DNA from: Pontibacter arcticus
Lineage (GTDB): Bacteria > Bacteroidota > Bacteroidia > Cytophagales > Hymenobacteraceae
Direction: 5' to 3'
DNA: 64,000 nt
Assembly (NCBI RefSeq): GCF_003284895.1
Contig: NZ_QMDV01000004.1
Coordinates: 436,501-500,500, forward strand
Made by a program: the position numbers and the translations under genes. Positions 45,063-52,081 of this stretch are shown here, one piece after another. Under the pieces are notes generated by a model. It ran no database searches, was not told where the DNA came from, and saw nothing but the letters and a program-made list of their open reading frames with translations. Within the stretch, counting starts at the first letter, position 1. The number at the start of each line of letters is the position of its first letter.

Positions 45063-45088
45063 TTGATCGGTTACTTTCCGATGCAGAA
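45063..45088. repeat. Left attachment site, direct repeat copy 1
   Basis: TTGATC followed by GGTTACTTTCCGATGCAGAA; identical to the right copy except the sixth base (C here, A there). The repeat contains the 3' end of mnmE sequence without the gene. It is 16 bp past the terminator of the T9SS operon. Confidence 0.85.
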
Positions 45089-45147
45089 AGTAAGTAGGGC
45101 GTATAACTTGTTAGTAATTAATAACTTATCATTAAAATTAAATTATA

Positions 45148-45168
45148 AGGTACAAATAAGGAACAAAA
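45148..45168. repeat. Left-end arm-type repeats of the integrase
   Basis: AGGTACAAAT (45148-45157) and the related AGGAACAAAA (45159-45168) lie 60-80 bp inside the left attachment site. The same 10-mer occurs three times near the right end. Confidence 0.65.
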
Positions 45169-45205
45169 CTATTTAAGCAGCTACTTTTATAAACATAGTA
45201 GGCAT

Positions 45206-45233
45206 AAAAAAAACCGCTCCAATGGGGCGGCTC
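45206..45233 (-). terminator. Intrinsic terminator of the satellite operon
   Basis: CCGCTCC (45214-45220) pairs with GGGGCGG (45224-45230), including one G-U; on the minus strand it is followed by a long T-run. It ends the leftward satellite operon after the gene stopping at 45261. Confidence 0.8.
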
Positions 45234-45260
45234 TTTCCAAGAAACATGAATAATAATATT

Positions 45261-45917
45261 TTATCCCACTCTGCGTGAGGTCACTTTACTCTTAAGCAAG
45301 TGAATGTTGATATTTGTTGTGTAGCCGCCTGCCTGATAGTCCGTAACCTGCCTTAGCACGTCGCCTACAAAGTTTGTGCTGTACTTGCTTGATAAATAGT
45401 CCAGTATATCCGCTGCCTCCTTCATGTACAGATAAGCTTCTTTTTCCGCTTCTGTAACCGCGTATGTTGTATACATCGCCTCTACCTGGTTCAACTTCTC
45501 GGCGTTTGCCACTACCACGCCCTCCACGATCATAACGCTATCTAACGCCTTTAGGCCGTATGGTGTCCTTGCTTCACGTTGCTGAAACTCCTGCACTTCG
45601 CTTAAAGCCTTTTCGAGCGTTCGCAAGTCTGGTAATTCTATCAGTTCCTGTACCTTCTCTGTGGAAAAGGTTAGTGTTCCAATTCTTACGGGCTCCGTGC
45701 CTGCTACCTTCTCCCGTATCAGCTGCTGAGGCCTTTGCTTTAGTAGCCGGTTTAGTTCTGCCTGTGTCAGATCTCCGAGTTCTAAAGCCTTATAGGCCAC
45801 TACTACTTCCTGCACAAGTTGTAAGGCTTGCCCGGCACGTTGGCGGTACGAATTGATTTTGTCTGTCTCCTGTGCCATTTGAATTGGCTCTGATGGAATT
45901 TCTACTTTGATCATCAT
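45261..45917 (-). CDS. Satellite hypothetical protein, 218 aa
   Basis: Mainly helical, with segments such as SYRQRAGQALQLVQEVVVAY and EAYLYMKEAADILDYLSSKY. Last gene of the satellite's leftward operon, after two paralogous small genes. No family recognised. In phage satellites the genes after terS commonly redirect packaging or interfere with helper capsids, but nothing in this sequence shows that. Confidence 0.65.
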   Translation of the reverse strand: MMIKVEIPSEPIQMAQETDKINSYRQRAGQALQLVQEVVVAYKALELGDLTQAELNRLLKQRPQQLIREKVAGTEPVRIGTLTFSTEKVQELIELPDLRTLEKALSEVQEFQQREARTPYGLKALDSVMIVEGVVVANAEKLNQVEAMYTTYAVTEAEKEAYLYMKEAADILDYLSSKYSTNFVGDVLRQVTDYQAGGYTTNINIHLLKSKVTSRRVG

Positions 45918-45947
45918 AGAATAAAGGTTTAAGGGTTTATTATGGAT

Positions 45948-46175
45948 TTATTTAAAAGCAATTTTTACCACGTCATCTAAGGAATCCGTACCTAATTTAT
46001 CCTTTACCTCCTCCTCTGTCAGTCTGCCTTTATCCGGCCAAAGGGAGTAACTGTTATCGCTCCACTTGATGAGCGTAGGAAACGGCTTTGCCTGCTTTCT
46101 TAATTCGGCCGCTGCCTGGTGGTGGCTGATACCGCCGCTCAGCATCTGTTTTAAAATTGTTCTGCTGTCTTTCAT
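45948..46175 (-). CDS. Small satellite protein, 75 aa, paralogous to the next gene
   Basis: Begins MKDSRTILKQMLSGGISHHQ, with a helical pair and an AAAEL-like repeat. The first 25 residues align with those of the protein at 46214: LKQMLSGGISHHQAAAEL against LKQLISGRISPQEAAARL. The two proteins then diverge. No family recognised; duplication within the element is likely. Confidence 0.65.
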   Translation of the reverse strand: MKDSRTILKQMLSGGISHHQAAAELRKQAKPFPTLIKWSDNSYSLWPDKGRLTEEEVKDKLGTDSLDDVVKIAFK

Positions 46176-46213
46176 CTGCTGTTATCTGGTAAAATGAGTT
46201 AATACATTCGCCT

Positions 46214-46471
46214 TTATGATGGCAAGCCGTTACCTCCTAAAAGCGCATCATCTTCATCAATCTCTACATAAAGGCTGCCTGCAAACAGCTCCTTCATTTC
46301 TTCGTATGTAAGGCCCGTTTCGCTGCCAATGTTATACAGGCCGTTTGCCGCTCTGATGGCTAAAGCTATGCTGTTAGTTCCTTCCTCCGTTTGGAGCCTT
46401 GCAGCGGCCTCCTGTGGGCTTATTCGGCCGCTTATCAGTTGCTTTAGTACATTCCGTTTCTTGTCTGTCAT
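46214..46471 (-). CDS. Small satellite protein, 85 aa, paralogue
   Basis: Begins MTDKKRNVLKQLISGRISPQ. Paralogous to the gene at 45948 in the first third; the C-terminal part is different and acidic (EIDEDDALLGG). It is four bases after the terminase small subunit gene, so it is part of the same transcript. Confidence 0.65.
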   Translation of the reverse strand: MTDKKRNVLKQLISGRISPQEAAARLQTEEGTNSIALAIRAANGLYNIGSETGLTYEEMKELFAGSLYVEIDEDDALLGGNGLPS

Positions 46472-46475
46472 GTGC

Positions 46476-46982
46476 CTATCTTTTAAGTTTTTGTAATAGT
46501 TCGTCTACTAACTGATCCAGTCTTTCCGGTGGCAATTTGTCAATCAGATCTGAGGCCGTTACATACCCGCCTAAATGCTTCATCAGCATATCAATAGCCG
46601 TAAGTTTGGGGTGCAATCGCACTTTCACTTTGCCGCCGTGGTTAGTTATTTCCTGTATGGCCGCCCGTTGTGCTGGGCTCAGGCTTTTGAGGTCTTTGAG
46701 TTCGCCTGTTTCAGGGTTTATCAGGTCGGGCATATCAGCAAATGCGACTTTAGCGAGTTCCTGTACAAGCTGTTTAACCTGTATTCCAGTTTTATCTTCT
46801 ACCTGTTTTTGTAGCCGTTGTACTTCTTGCTGAATACTAACATTTGCTAACAGCCGCGCGCCTTGTTCGTTGGCTGTTTTCTCCGAGTAGCCCGACCTGA
46901 TAGCGGCCGCCGTGGCGTTACAGTCCTTCATGTACTCCAGGCAGAACCGCTGTTGTTTAGGGGTTAAATTTTCTTTCTCCAT
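46476..46982 (-). CDS. Terminase small subunit
   Basis: 168 residues. The N-terminal block LTPKQQRFCLEYMKDCNATAAAIRSGYSEKTA is the Terminase_2 signature, continuing with ANEQGARLL; the rest has coiled-coil-like ARG/GLU rich helices (EEVQRLQKQVED). Small terminases recognise packaging sites and engage the large subunit. With no large subunit in this element, it is suited to redirect a helper phage's packaging machinery, as in SaPI and other satellites. Confidence 0.88.
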   Translation of the reverse strand: MEKENLTPKQQRFCLEYMKDCNATAAAIRSGYSEKTANEQGARLLANVSIQQEVQRLQKQVEDKTGIQVKQLVQELAKVAFADMPDLINPETGELKDLKSLSPAQRAAIQEITNHGGKVKVRLHPKLTAIDMLMKHLGGYVTASDLIDKLPPERLDQLVDELLQKLKR

Positions 46983-47007
46983 ATTATTTATCAGGTTTGC
47001 GGGTGTG

Positions 47008-47967
47008 TTACTTCGTGTATGAATAATCAGCTGTATACTTATTCAGGTATGTATGAAAGGTGTCAAAGTCTTTGGTTTGGGGCTTTTTAGAAAGAAAGTA
47101 GGATATCAACTTGCTAACCTCAAGATTACCCGCTAAAAAGTCGTCAGCATAGGCGATAAAGCTATTCTCTATTTCTTCGAACCCGTATTGCTGGCTCAAC
47201 TCATACAGGGCATCTTCATTGCGTTGTAGGAAGCTGAGCTTTGTAATACTCTTTACCCGTTCGCCTTTCTTTTTGTCAGCGTTGTGCATTGTAACCCTTT
47301 GGGCATAGGTGCTGTTAAGCAAGTTCTTTAAGCGGCCAATTTCTAAAGCCTTAGCTTTAGCCTGTTGCTCAGCCTCCCTTTGTGCTTTTCGTACTGCTGC
47401 CTCTAATGCTTTTTGTTTCTTTGGATCTTCTGGATTATTACCATTAGAAAAAGAAAGAGAATGGTCTGTAGTTGAGTTATCAACTACCATATTCTTTTCA
47501 TTTTCTGAAGTTTCTTTTTTAGGTTCCTTAATATGTTCCTTATAAGTTCCTTTATGTTTGCTGTTTTCGGGCAAAAGTTTACCGAAATAGGATAATAGTT
47601 TACCGTTTTCAGGTAATAGTTTTCCGTTTTCGGTAAACTGGTATATTTCAGGAATTAGGGCTATTACCTTTTCTTTGTTGATACTGAAGTAGGAGCATTT
47701 TGGCATTCCTTTTTTCTCAACTTGGATAATTCCTAAGCCCTCAAACTTTTTGATAATGGTAGATAAGTGAGCTTTCCTTATTCTTGTTTCTTCTGCAATC
47801 CTTCTTATAGAATAATAGAACTCATTCAGTCTTTTAAAGGAATTGGCCTTTACCATAAACCACTCAAACAGTACGATCTCGGGCAAGTCGAAAAAGTCGG
47901 TATAGTTTTGTAGTCTGAGAATGTTAAAAGCGAGCGGGTTAAATTCCTTTGGTTTTTGCTCATTCAT
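47008..47967 (-). CDS. Replication-initiator-like winged-helix protein
   Basis: 319 residues. The N-terminal part (FFDLPEIVLFEWFMVKAN, YSIRRIAEETRIRKAHLSTIIKKFEGLGII) is a winged helix of phage/plasmid replication organisers. The middle has a short internal repeat (ENGKLLPENGKLLSYFGKLLPEN), a charged linker, and a C-terminal ATPase-loader-like domain (QYGFEEIENSFIAYADDFL). It overlaps the VRR-NUC gene's stop codon by 8 bp. Origin not assigned, though 20-bp phased iterons lie at 49088-49123. Confidence 0.7.
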   Translation of the reverse strand: MNEQKPKEFNPLAFNILRLQNYTDFFDLPEIVLFEWFMVKANSFKRLNEFYYSIRRIAEETRIRKAHLSTIIKKFEGLGIIQVEKKGMPKCSYFSINKEKVIALIPEIYQFTENGKLLPENGKLLSYFGKLLPENSKHKGTYKEHIKEPKKETSENEKNMVVDNSTTDHSLSFSNGNNPEDPKKQKALEAAVRKAQREAEQQAKAKALEIGRLKNLLNSTYAQRVTMHNADKKKGERVKSITKLSFLQRNEDALYELSQQYGFEEIENSFIAYADDFLAGNLEVSKLISYFLSKKPQTKDFDTFHTYLNKYTADYSYTK

Positions 47968-48391
47968 TTAACCCCTCCCTTCTCTGGTTTATCCAGTTGT
48001 AAAAGTCTTGGAAGTCTTTAGCAACATAATATCTGCCGCCTGCCGCTCTTACCTGCTCCTGTGTTTCTGTCTGGTACTCTGAAAGTGTATCACGTCCTAT
48101 CTTTACTTCTATGGAGTAATGAATACCATTCAGGCAGGCGTGTACATCTGCTGTGCCTCGCTTAGTGGTGCTTTTAGTCCACTTGCCTAACTTCTCATTA
48201 TATTGGCCTTGTGTGTTGATGCGTACCGCGTAGCCTCCATTTAATCTGAAGTAGTCTATAATGCATTTTGTGAGGCCGTTAGCGTCTTTATCAGAATAGT
48301 TAGGTGCAACTATGCCGTATGCTGGAACATTCGGGAAACGCTCTCTTTTGCGCTCTAAGGATAGGTTCCGGATTATATCTAATGCCTTCAT
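47960..48391 (-). CDS. VRR-NUC family nuclease
   Basis: 143 residues from the ATG at 48391. GTADVHACLNGIHYSIEVKIGRD contains the D-IEVK catalytic pair, with QTETQEQVRAAGGRYYVAKD following, the VRR-NUC pattern. Similar nucleases act on Holliday junctions and flaps in phage replication. It is coupled by overlap with the wHTH gene (4-bp ATGA) and with the initiator gene (8-bp overlap). Confidence 0.8.
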   Translation of the reverse strand: MKALDIIRNLSLERKRERFPNVPAYGIVAPNYSDKDANGLTKCIIDYFRLNGGYAVRINTQGQYNEKLGKWTKSTTKRGTADVHACLNGIHYSIEVKIGRDTLSEYQTETQEQVRAAGGRYYVAKDFQDFYNWINQRREGLNE

Positions 48392-48678
48392 CCTTCGAGC
48401 CCTCCCTCTCTGAACTGTGCTATGTTGGTGGTAAAGAATCCGGCTCTGAAACCTGTGATAGGGCAAAAGCCTTTTCTGATCAGGGTTATGGCTCCGGCCT
48501 TGCGTAGGGTGGCAACGTAGCGGCAAATGTTGGCACGCTCTATACCCGTTTTTCGGGCAATCATTAGCATAGTGGCGGGGGTGCTGCCAAAAGCTGTTTT
48601 AACTATTGTTAGCTGCTTTTGCCAGTTTTTCGTATCTTTAGATTGACTTTTAAGATGGGGGGCGGCGGTGTTATGCAT
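48388..48678 (-). CDS. Winged-helix protein, 96 aa
   Basis: From the ATG at 48678 (MHNTAAPHLKSQSKDTKN). The middle has a helix-turn-helix pattern: TPATMLMIARKTGIERANICRYVATLRKAGAI. Starts inside the last codons of the upstream HTH gene (8-bp overlap) and ends in a 4-bp overlap with the nuclease gene, so the genes are tightly coupled. No close family recognised. Confidence 0.7.
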   Translation of the reverse strand: MHNTAAPHLKSQSKDTKNWQKQLTIVKTAFGSTPATMLMIARKTGIERANICRYVATLRKAGAITLIRKGFCPITGFRAGFFTTNIAQFREGGLEG

Positions 48679-49009
48679 TGTTGCCCCCTTTCCGTTTCTT
48701 GCCAATATATCTGGCTGCTTCGGCCTGTATCTCATTATTAGACTTCTTGCGGCCGCCCTTTAAGTATGCAATAAGATCAGATTTGAAAAAGTACAAGCGG
48801 CCGCCCCGTTTTGAGGCTGCAAACTCTTTCCGTTGCACCATACTGTAAACGGTGGGTACAGCTAAATGTAAAAACTTAGCGGCTTCCTGAACTGTTAAAA
48901 ATTCATCTGTAGCAGGCGGGCTGCTGGGTGGGGTGTTACTTAATGCTGTGCGAACAGCGTTTAGCATCAAGTTGCTTAATTCCTCTCCAGTTAATTGTAA
49001 AATTACCAT
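48671..49009 (-). CDS. Excisionase-like HTH protein
   Basis: 112 residues. FLTVQEAAKFLHLAVPTVYSMVQRKEFAASKRGGRLYFFKSDLIAYLK is the MerR/excisionase (AlpA-like) helix-turn-helix family. Start at 49009 overlaps the operon immediately after an inverted repeat. It may direct the element's excision or regulate the early operon. Confidence 0.8.
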   Translation of the reverse strand: MVILQLTGEELSNLMLNAVRTALSNTPPSSPPATDEFLTVQEAAKFLHLAVPTVYSMVQRKEFAASKRGGRLYFFKSDLIAYLKGGRKKSNNEIQAEAARYIGKKRKGGNNA

Positions 49010-49014
49010 TGCTT

Positions 49015-49039
49015 ACAAGTTTTATTAATTTGAACTTGT
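49015..49039 (-). promoter_or_regulatory. Inverted repeat next to the satellite HTH start
   Basis: ACAAGTT (49015-49021) and AACTTGT (49033-49039) form a perfect dyad with an 11-bp spacer. It lies 6 bp upstream of the HTH gene's start codon, well placed to be an operator or a ribosome-binding-site hairpin. Confidence 0.45.
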
Positions 49040-49087
49040 GCAATGTTACGTGCTTATAACTGTCTGTTTTGTAGTTAAGTAAGTAGT

Positions 49088-49123
49088 GTAAAAACAAAAG
49101 TAAAGAAGTAAAAACAAAAGTAA
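49088..49123 (-). repeat. Two 16-bp direct repeats with 20-bp period
   Basis: GTAAAAACAAAAGTAA occurs at 49088-49103 and 49108-49123. The second copy ends right before the stop codon of the 310-aa gene. A 20-bp period equals two helical turns, as in iteron-type sites. Confidence 0.6.
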
Positions 49124-50056
49124 TTACCACTCCCTTTTTGATTTGTTTTGGCTGAAATTTCCCTTTAAATCCTCGTATTTCCAGTTGCTGAAATTGTCTG
49201 ATAGCAGGCGTATGTATTTATCCTTACATTGAGTTGTTGATTCATACTGCACTGAAGCAATAGAGTAGAATTGATAAAATCTTTTAATGACAAAGTATTT
49301 TTCTCCATTCCCCATATTGATTTTTTGTTGCTCAATACCTGTTTGGTTAAGGAAAGCGCGTTTCAAGAACAAATTAAACTGCTCCTGGCTTAAAAACGGT
49401 TGGTTATTATGTTTGGATAGTGTTGTTGCTAATGGTTTAAAGTGTTCAATTACCTCTTGCATTGGCATACCCTTACAGAATTGGTTTTCCTGGCTTGCCA
49501 ACTCTTTAAGCGGATCCGGTGCTATATTGTCTTTGTCTGCTTCAACTTTAGCCTTTTCCTCCTCCAGAAACTTGATAAAATGCCTGCCAACGTGTTCTGT
49601 CCTGATACTGTCGAAACCTGGTGTCTCTAACTCTTTTTTGATAATATCTTCAGTTCTTTTTATCAGACTTTCAATATAATTTTTCTCTTCAAAAAAGTCC
49701 GTATTTTGTTGATTAAGCAAGCCCTTCGCATTGTCTTTGGAGCCCGTTATAGCAAAGTCATAGTTAAGTATCAAAGTATCTAAATCTCTTCTGCGGCAGG
49801 CTTCTAAAAACTTTTCTTTGTAGTTTCGACTGAAGCTATCAGCCATACCTCCAAATGTTGTTAAATAGTCCCCTTGCTCAAACTTTCGCTTTAATTCCTC
49901 CTTTCGCCTATCAGCTTCTGCCTTATCGTATTTATGCGATGATTTCCAGCTCCTGCCCCCGTCATAGGATCTATAGGTAAGGCCGTCTTTTTCCTTCGTT
50001 AGGTAATTGGCTCCATATTTGGCCTTTCTTGTTTCTTCTCTATCCGGATTGCTCAT
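49124..50056 (-). CDS. Satellite hypothetical protein, 310 aa
   Basis: No family recognised. Starts MSNPDREETRKAKYGANYL; a conserved-looking N-terminal patch YRSYDGGRSWKSSHKY is followed by highly charged helices. No membrane segment or enzyme motif is visible. It lies between the integrase and the HTH/initiator block, a place where satellites carry accessory or anti-phage genes. Confidence 0.65.
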   Translation of the reverse strand: MSNPDREETRKAKYGANYLTKEKDGLTYRSYDGGRSWKSSHKYDKAEADRRKEELKRKFEQGDYLTTFGGMADSFSRNYKEKFLEACRRRDLDTLILNYDFAITGSKDNAKGLLNQQNTDFFEEKNYIESLIKRTEDIIKKELETPGFDSIRTEHVGRHFIKFLEEEKAKVEADKDNIAPDPLKELASQENQFCKGMPMQEVIEHFKPLATTLSKHNNQPFLSQEQFNLFLKRAFLNQTGIEQQKINMGNGEKYFVIKRFYQFYSIASVQYESTTQCKDKYIRLLSDNFSNWKYEDLKGNFSQNKSKREW

Positions 50057-50124
50057 AAGTTTAAAATTAAGGCTGTTTAAATACCTGCGTTTATTAGCTG
50101 AATGCTAATAGTTGCGTTATGTCC

Positions 50125-51261
50125 TTATAATGATAGTTTAATCTTACCTGCGGCCTCCCGTTTAGCTTTGTCTATTACCTTCGCGTAAACCTGCGTAGTC
50201 TTTAGCTCTCTATGGCCTAGCATCTTTGAGACGGTGTAAATGTCGGTTCCTAAGGATAATTGCAGCGTGGCGTAGGTATGCCGGAAACAGTGGAAAGTAA
50301 TAGGCTTGGTTATACCGGCTGCCTTTATCCAGTCCTTTAAAAAGCTGTTGTTATAAGCTGAGTATTGCAGATCAGGAAACGCTTTAGCTTCTGGTTTCCC
50401 CCGTTCGCCTAACAGCAGTATAGCCTGTTCCGGTACGGGCAACACTTCAACGCCTTTTGTTTTCTGTTGCCTGAACTGGATATAATATCCCTCTGCCTGG
50501 CTTTGTTGTAGTTCGCTCCAGGTAAGTTTCTGAATGTCTGAAAACCTAAGCCCTGTTAAAGCTGAAAAGATAGCAGCCTGCTTTATAATTGGTAAGGAAC
50601 AGGGTGTACTGTACAGGGTTTGCAGTTCTTCGAGCGTCAGGTACTCGCGCTGCGTTTCCTGTGGTTTGATGGCTTGTATGTTCTTGTTAAGATCTGTTTG
50701 TAACAGTCCGTCTTTGTATGCCTGCTTTAGTGTAGCCTTAAATTTATTGAAATAGGAAACGGCTGTATTGCGGCTTATAGGGGTGGCGTTTTTCTTTTCT
50801 TTGTCTTTGCCCCGTTGGTTAGGTGCTGTTAGCAGGAACGCCTTATAATCGTTGCAGATAGGTGCTGTAAGCTGGCTTAGCTTTATACCTTCATCAAAAA
50901 ACTGATTCAGAAAGTATAAAGAGCTTTTCCAGTTGGCGCTGTTCGAGCCTTCGCGTTTAGCTGCCAACTCAGTATAATAAGCGTTTAGAGTTGTATCGCG
51001 TTGCGAGGTTGGCAGGAATCCGTATTGCTTGTTCTGTACTTCGAGTTGCCTTGTTGCCCGAATGTTAGCAGCTAATACCTGCGTATCTTTGTTATGCTGT
51101 TTGTCCAGCGGTGTTTTAGGCTTATCATAAACGAACAGGCTCAAAAACTCCCTACGGGTTAGCTTGCCTGTTTCAGGGTTTGGAATAGGGGGGTAATAGT
51201 CCAGATACAGCGTCTGCCGCCCTTTGGATATTGGCTTTTGCCTCAGCGTTACTTTTGTCAT
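50125..51261 (-). CDS. int: Tyrosine-type site-specific integrase
   Basis: 378 residues. An N-terminal SAM-like/arm-binding region (QTLYLDYYPPIPNP) and core-binding domain precede the catalytic domain with Arg in FSALTGLRFSDIQKLTW, HxxR as HCFRHTYAT and the Tyr in TQVYAKVID. It would recombine the 26-bp site. Next to the right attachment site, separated from it by the zinc-finger/HTH gene. Confidence 0.92.
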   Translation of the reverse strand: MTKVTLRQKPISKGRQTLYLDYYPPIPNPETGKLTRREFLSLFVYDKPKTPLDKQHNKDTQVLAANIRATRQLEVQNKQYGFLPTSQRDTTLNAYYTELAAKREGSNSANWKSSLYFLNQFFDEGIKLSQLTAPICNDYKAFLLTAPNQRGKDKEKKNATPISRNTAVSYFNKFKATLKQAYKDGLLQTDLNKNIQAIKPQETQREYLTLEELQTLYSTPCSLPIIKQAAIFSALTGLRFSDIQKLTWSELQQSQAEGYYIQFRQQKTKGVEVLPVPEQAILLLGERGKPEAKAFPDLQYSAYNNSFLKDWIKAAGITKPITFHCFRHTYATLQLSLGTDIYTVSKMLGHRELKTTQVYAKVIDKAKREAAGKIKLSL

Positions 51262-51268
51262 CAGTCCT

Positions 51269-51832
51269 TTATGCTTGTGGGTTCAATATGCAATCAATAG
51301 CGGCTTTAGGTACATAGGCAAAAATACCTTGTTTATACTTTGGTATGTTGTTGCGTTTTATTACATCATACAAGGCTTTATCTGATATGCTGTACAGGCG
51401 CTGAACTTCAGATAAGGTATAGCAATTGTCAGGGCAAAAGGTAATTTCTATAGGCTCTTTACTGGCTTGTGGCAGGTGTTGCAATTCAAAGAGCTTATCA
51501 ATATCAGACCGTTTTATTAGTGTGCTTCTGCCAATCTTAGCGGCTGTTAATTCTCTTTTCTTTATAGCACGCCATAACGTCCAACGGCTTAGTCCTAATA
51601 ATTGGCAGGCGTTCGCAATGCTTAAATATTCTTTAGCTCTCAAATCCTCAATAGGCTTATTCTTTATCGCTTTTGTCTGCTTATCGCTAGTTTCAATTTT
51701 TGCTACTTTCTGCCTTGCCTTATAAGCACGTTTAGCACACTTATCACCGCAATACTGTGTAACGGTGGTTTTAGCAGTAAACTCGCTGCCGCAATGCTGG
51801 CAAATACGCTGTAGCTTAATATTAGAACTCAT
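51269..51832 (-). CDS. Zinc-finger and double HTH protein next to attR
   Basis: 187 residues from the ATG at 51832; the 26-residue upstream extension is not credible because it runs across the repeats. An N-terminal zinc finger (CQHCGSEF...CGDKC) is followed by two MerR/excisionase-type HTH units ([21 protein letters not shown] and [21 protein letters not shown]). Located just before int with 8 bp between. Likely recombination directionality factor or element regulator. Confidence 0.75.
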   Translation of the reverse strand: MSSNIKLQRICQHCGSEFTAKTTVTQYCGDKCAKRAYKARQKVAKIETSDKQTKAIKNKPIEDLRAKEYLSIANACQLLGLSRWTLWRAIKKRELTAAKIGRSTLIKRSDIDKLFELQHLPQASKEPIEITFCPDNCYTLSEVQRLYSISDKALYDVIKRNNIPKYKQGIFAYVPKAAIDCILNPQA

Positions 51833-51848
51833 GTTGCTTAGTGTTTCA

Positions 51849-51878
51849 GTATGTTGCAGTATGGTGCAATATGTTGCA
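51849..51878 (-). repeat. Three 10-bp tandem repeats upstream of the zinc-finger/HTH gene
   Basis: GTATGTTGCA, GTATGGTGCA and ATATGTTGCA follow one another exactly at 10-bp spacing. They lie 17 bp upstream of the start codon, with a weak fourth copy in front. One repeat per helical turn suits cooperative binding by a regulator. Confidence 0.65.
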
Positions 51879-51902
51879 AGATTTCGCCATTTGAACGGGT
51901 TA

Positions 51903-51943
51903 AGGTACAAATCCAGCTAACGAGGTACAATTGAGGTACAAAT
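51903..51943. repeat. Right-end arm-type repeats of the integrase
   Basis: AGGTACAAAT (51903-51912), AGGTACAATT (51923-51932) and AGGTACAAAT (51934-51943). Shared with the left end at 45148; together they flank the element inside its attachment sites. Confidence 0.65.
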
Positions 51944-51992
51944 ATAATAGAAATATACGCATAATAGAATAGTAAAGCCAATTAAATTGGAT

Positions 51993-52032
51993 AATAAAAA
52001 ACCCTGTAAACGAGCTGTATACAGGGTTTTTA
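51993..52032 (-). terminator. Intrinsic terminator after mnmE, inside the satellite
   Basis: AAAAAACCCTGTA / TACAGGGTTTTT (51995-52007, 52020-52031) with a 12-nt loop. On the minus strand it lies 25 bp past the mnmE stop and within the element, so the element supplies mnmE with a terminator and shields itself from mnmE transcription. Confidence 0.75.
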
Positions 52033-52055
52033 TTAATTTATAGAATGGGTATGTT

Positions 52056-52081
52056 TTGATAGGTTACTTTCCGATGCAGAA
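52056..52081. repeat. Right attachment site, direct repeat copy 2, overlapping mnmE stop
   Basis: TTGATA followed by GGTTACTTTCCGATGCAGAA. The mnmE stop is at 52064-52066 and its last codons, Phe-Cys-Ile-Gly-Lys, fall inside the repeat, so mnmE is the attachment gene. Confidence 0.85.

Larger units (their letters stand above)
45063..52081 (-). mobile_element. Integrated satellite-like element in mnmE 3' end (6,993 bp plus one repeat)
   Basis: A 26-bp direct repeat (one mismatch) lies at 45063-45088 and 52056-52081; the right copy includes the last codons and stop of mnmE, so integration leaves the gene intact. Between them are 11 leftward genes: integrase, zinc-finger/HTH protein, a 310-aa protein of unknown function, two HTH regulators, VRR-NUC nuclease, initiator-like protein, terminase small subunit, two paralogous small proteins and a 218-aa protein. 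No capsid, tail, portal or large terminase gene is present. This is the gene content of a phage-inducible chromosomal island or similar satellite. The host octamer is almost absent. Confidence 0.75.

Noticed and set aside
45261-51832. Interpreting the island as an intact prophage or a conjugative element
   Set aside because: No capsid, portal, tail, large terminase, relaxase or type IV secretion gene is present.
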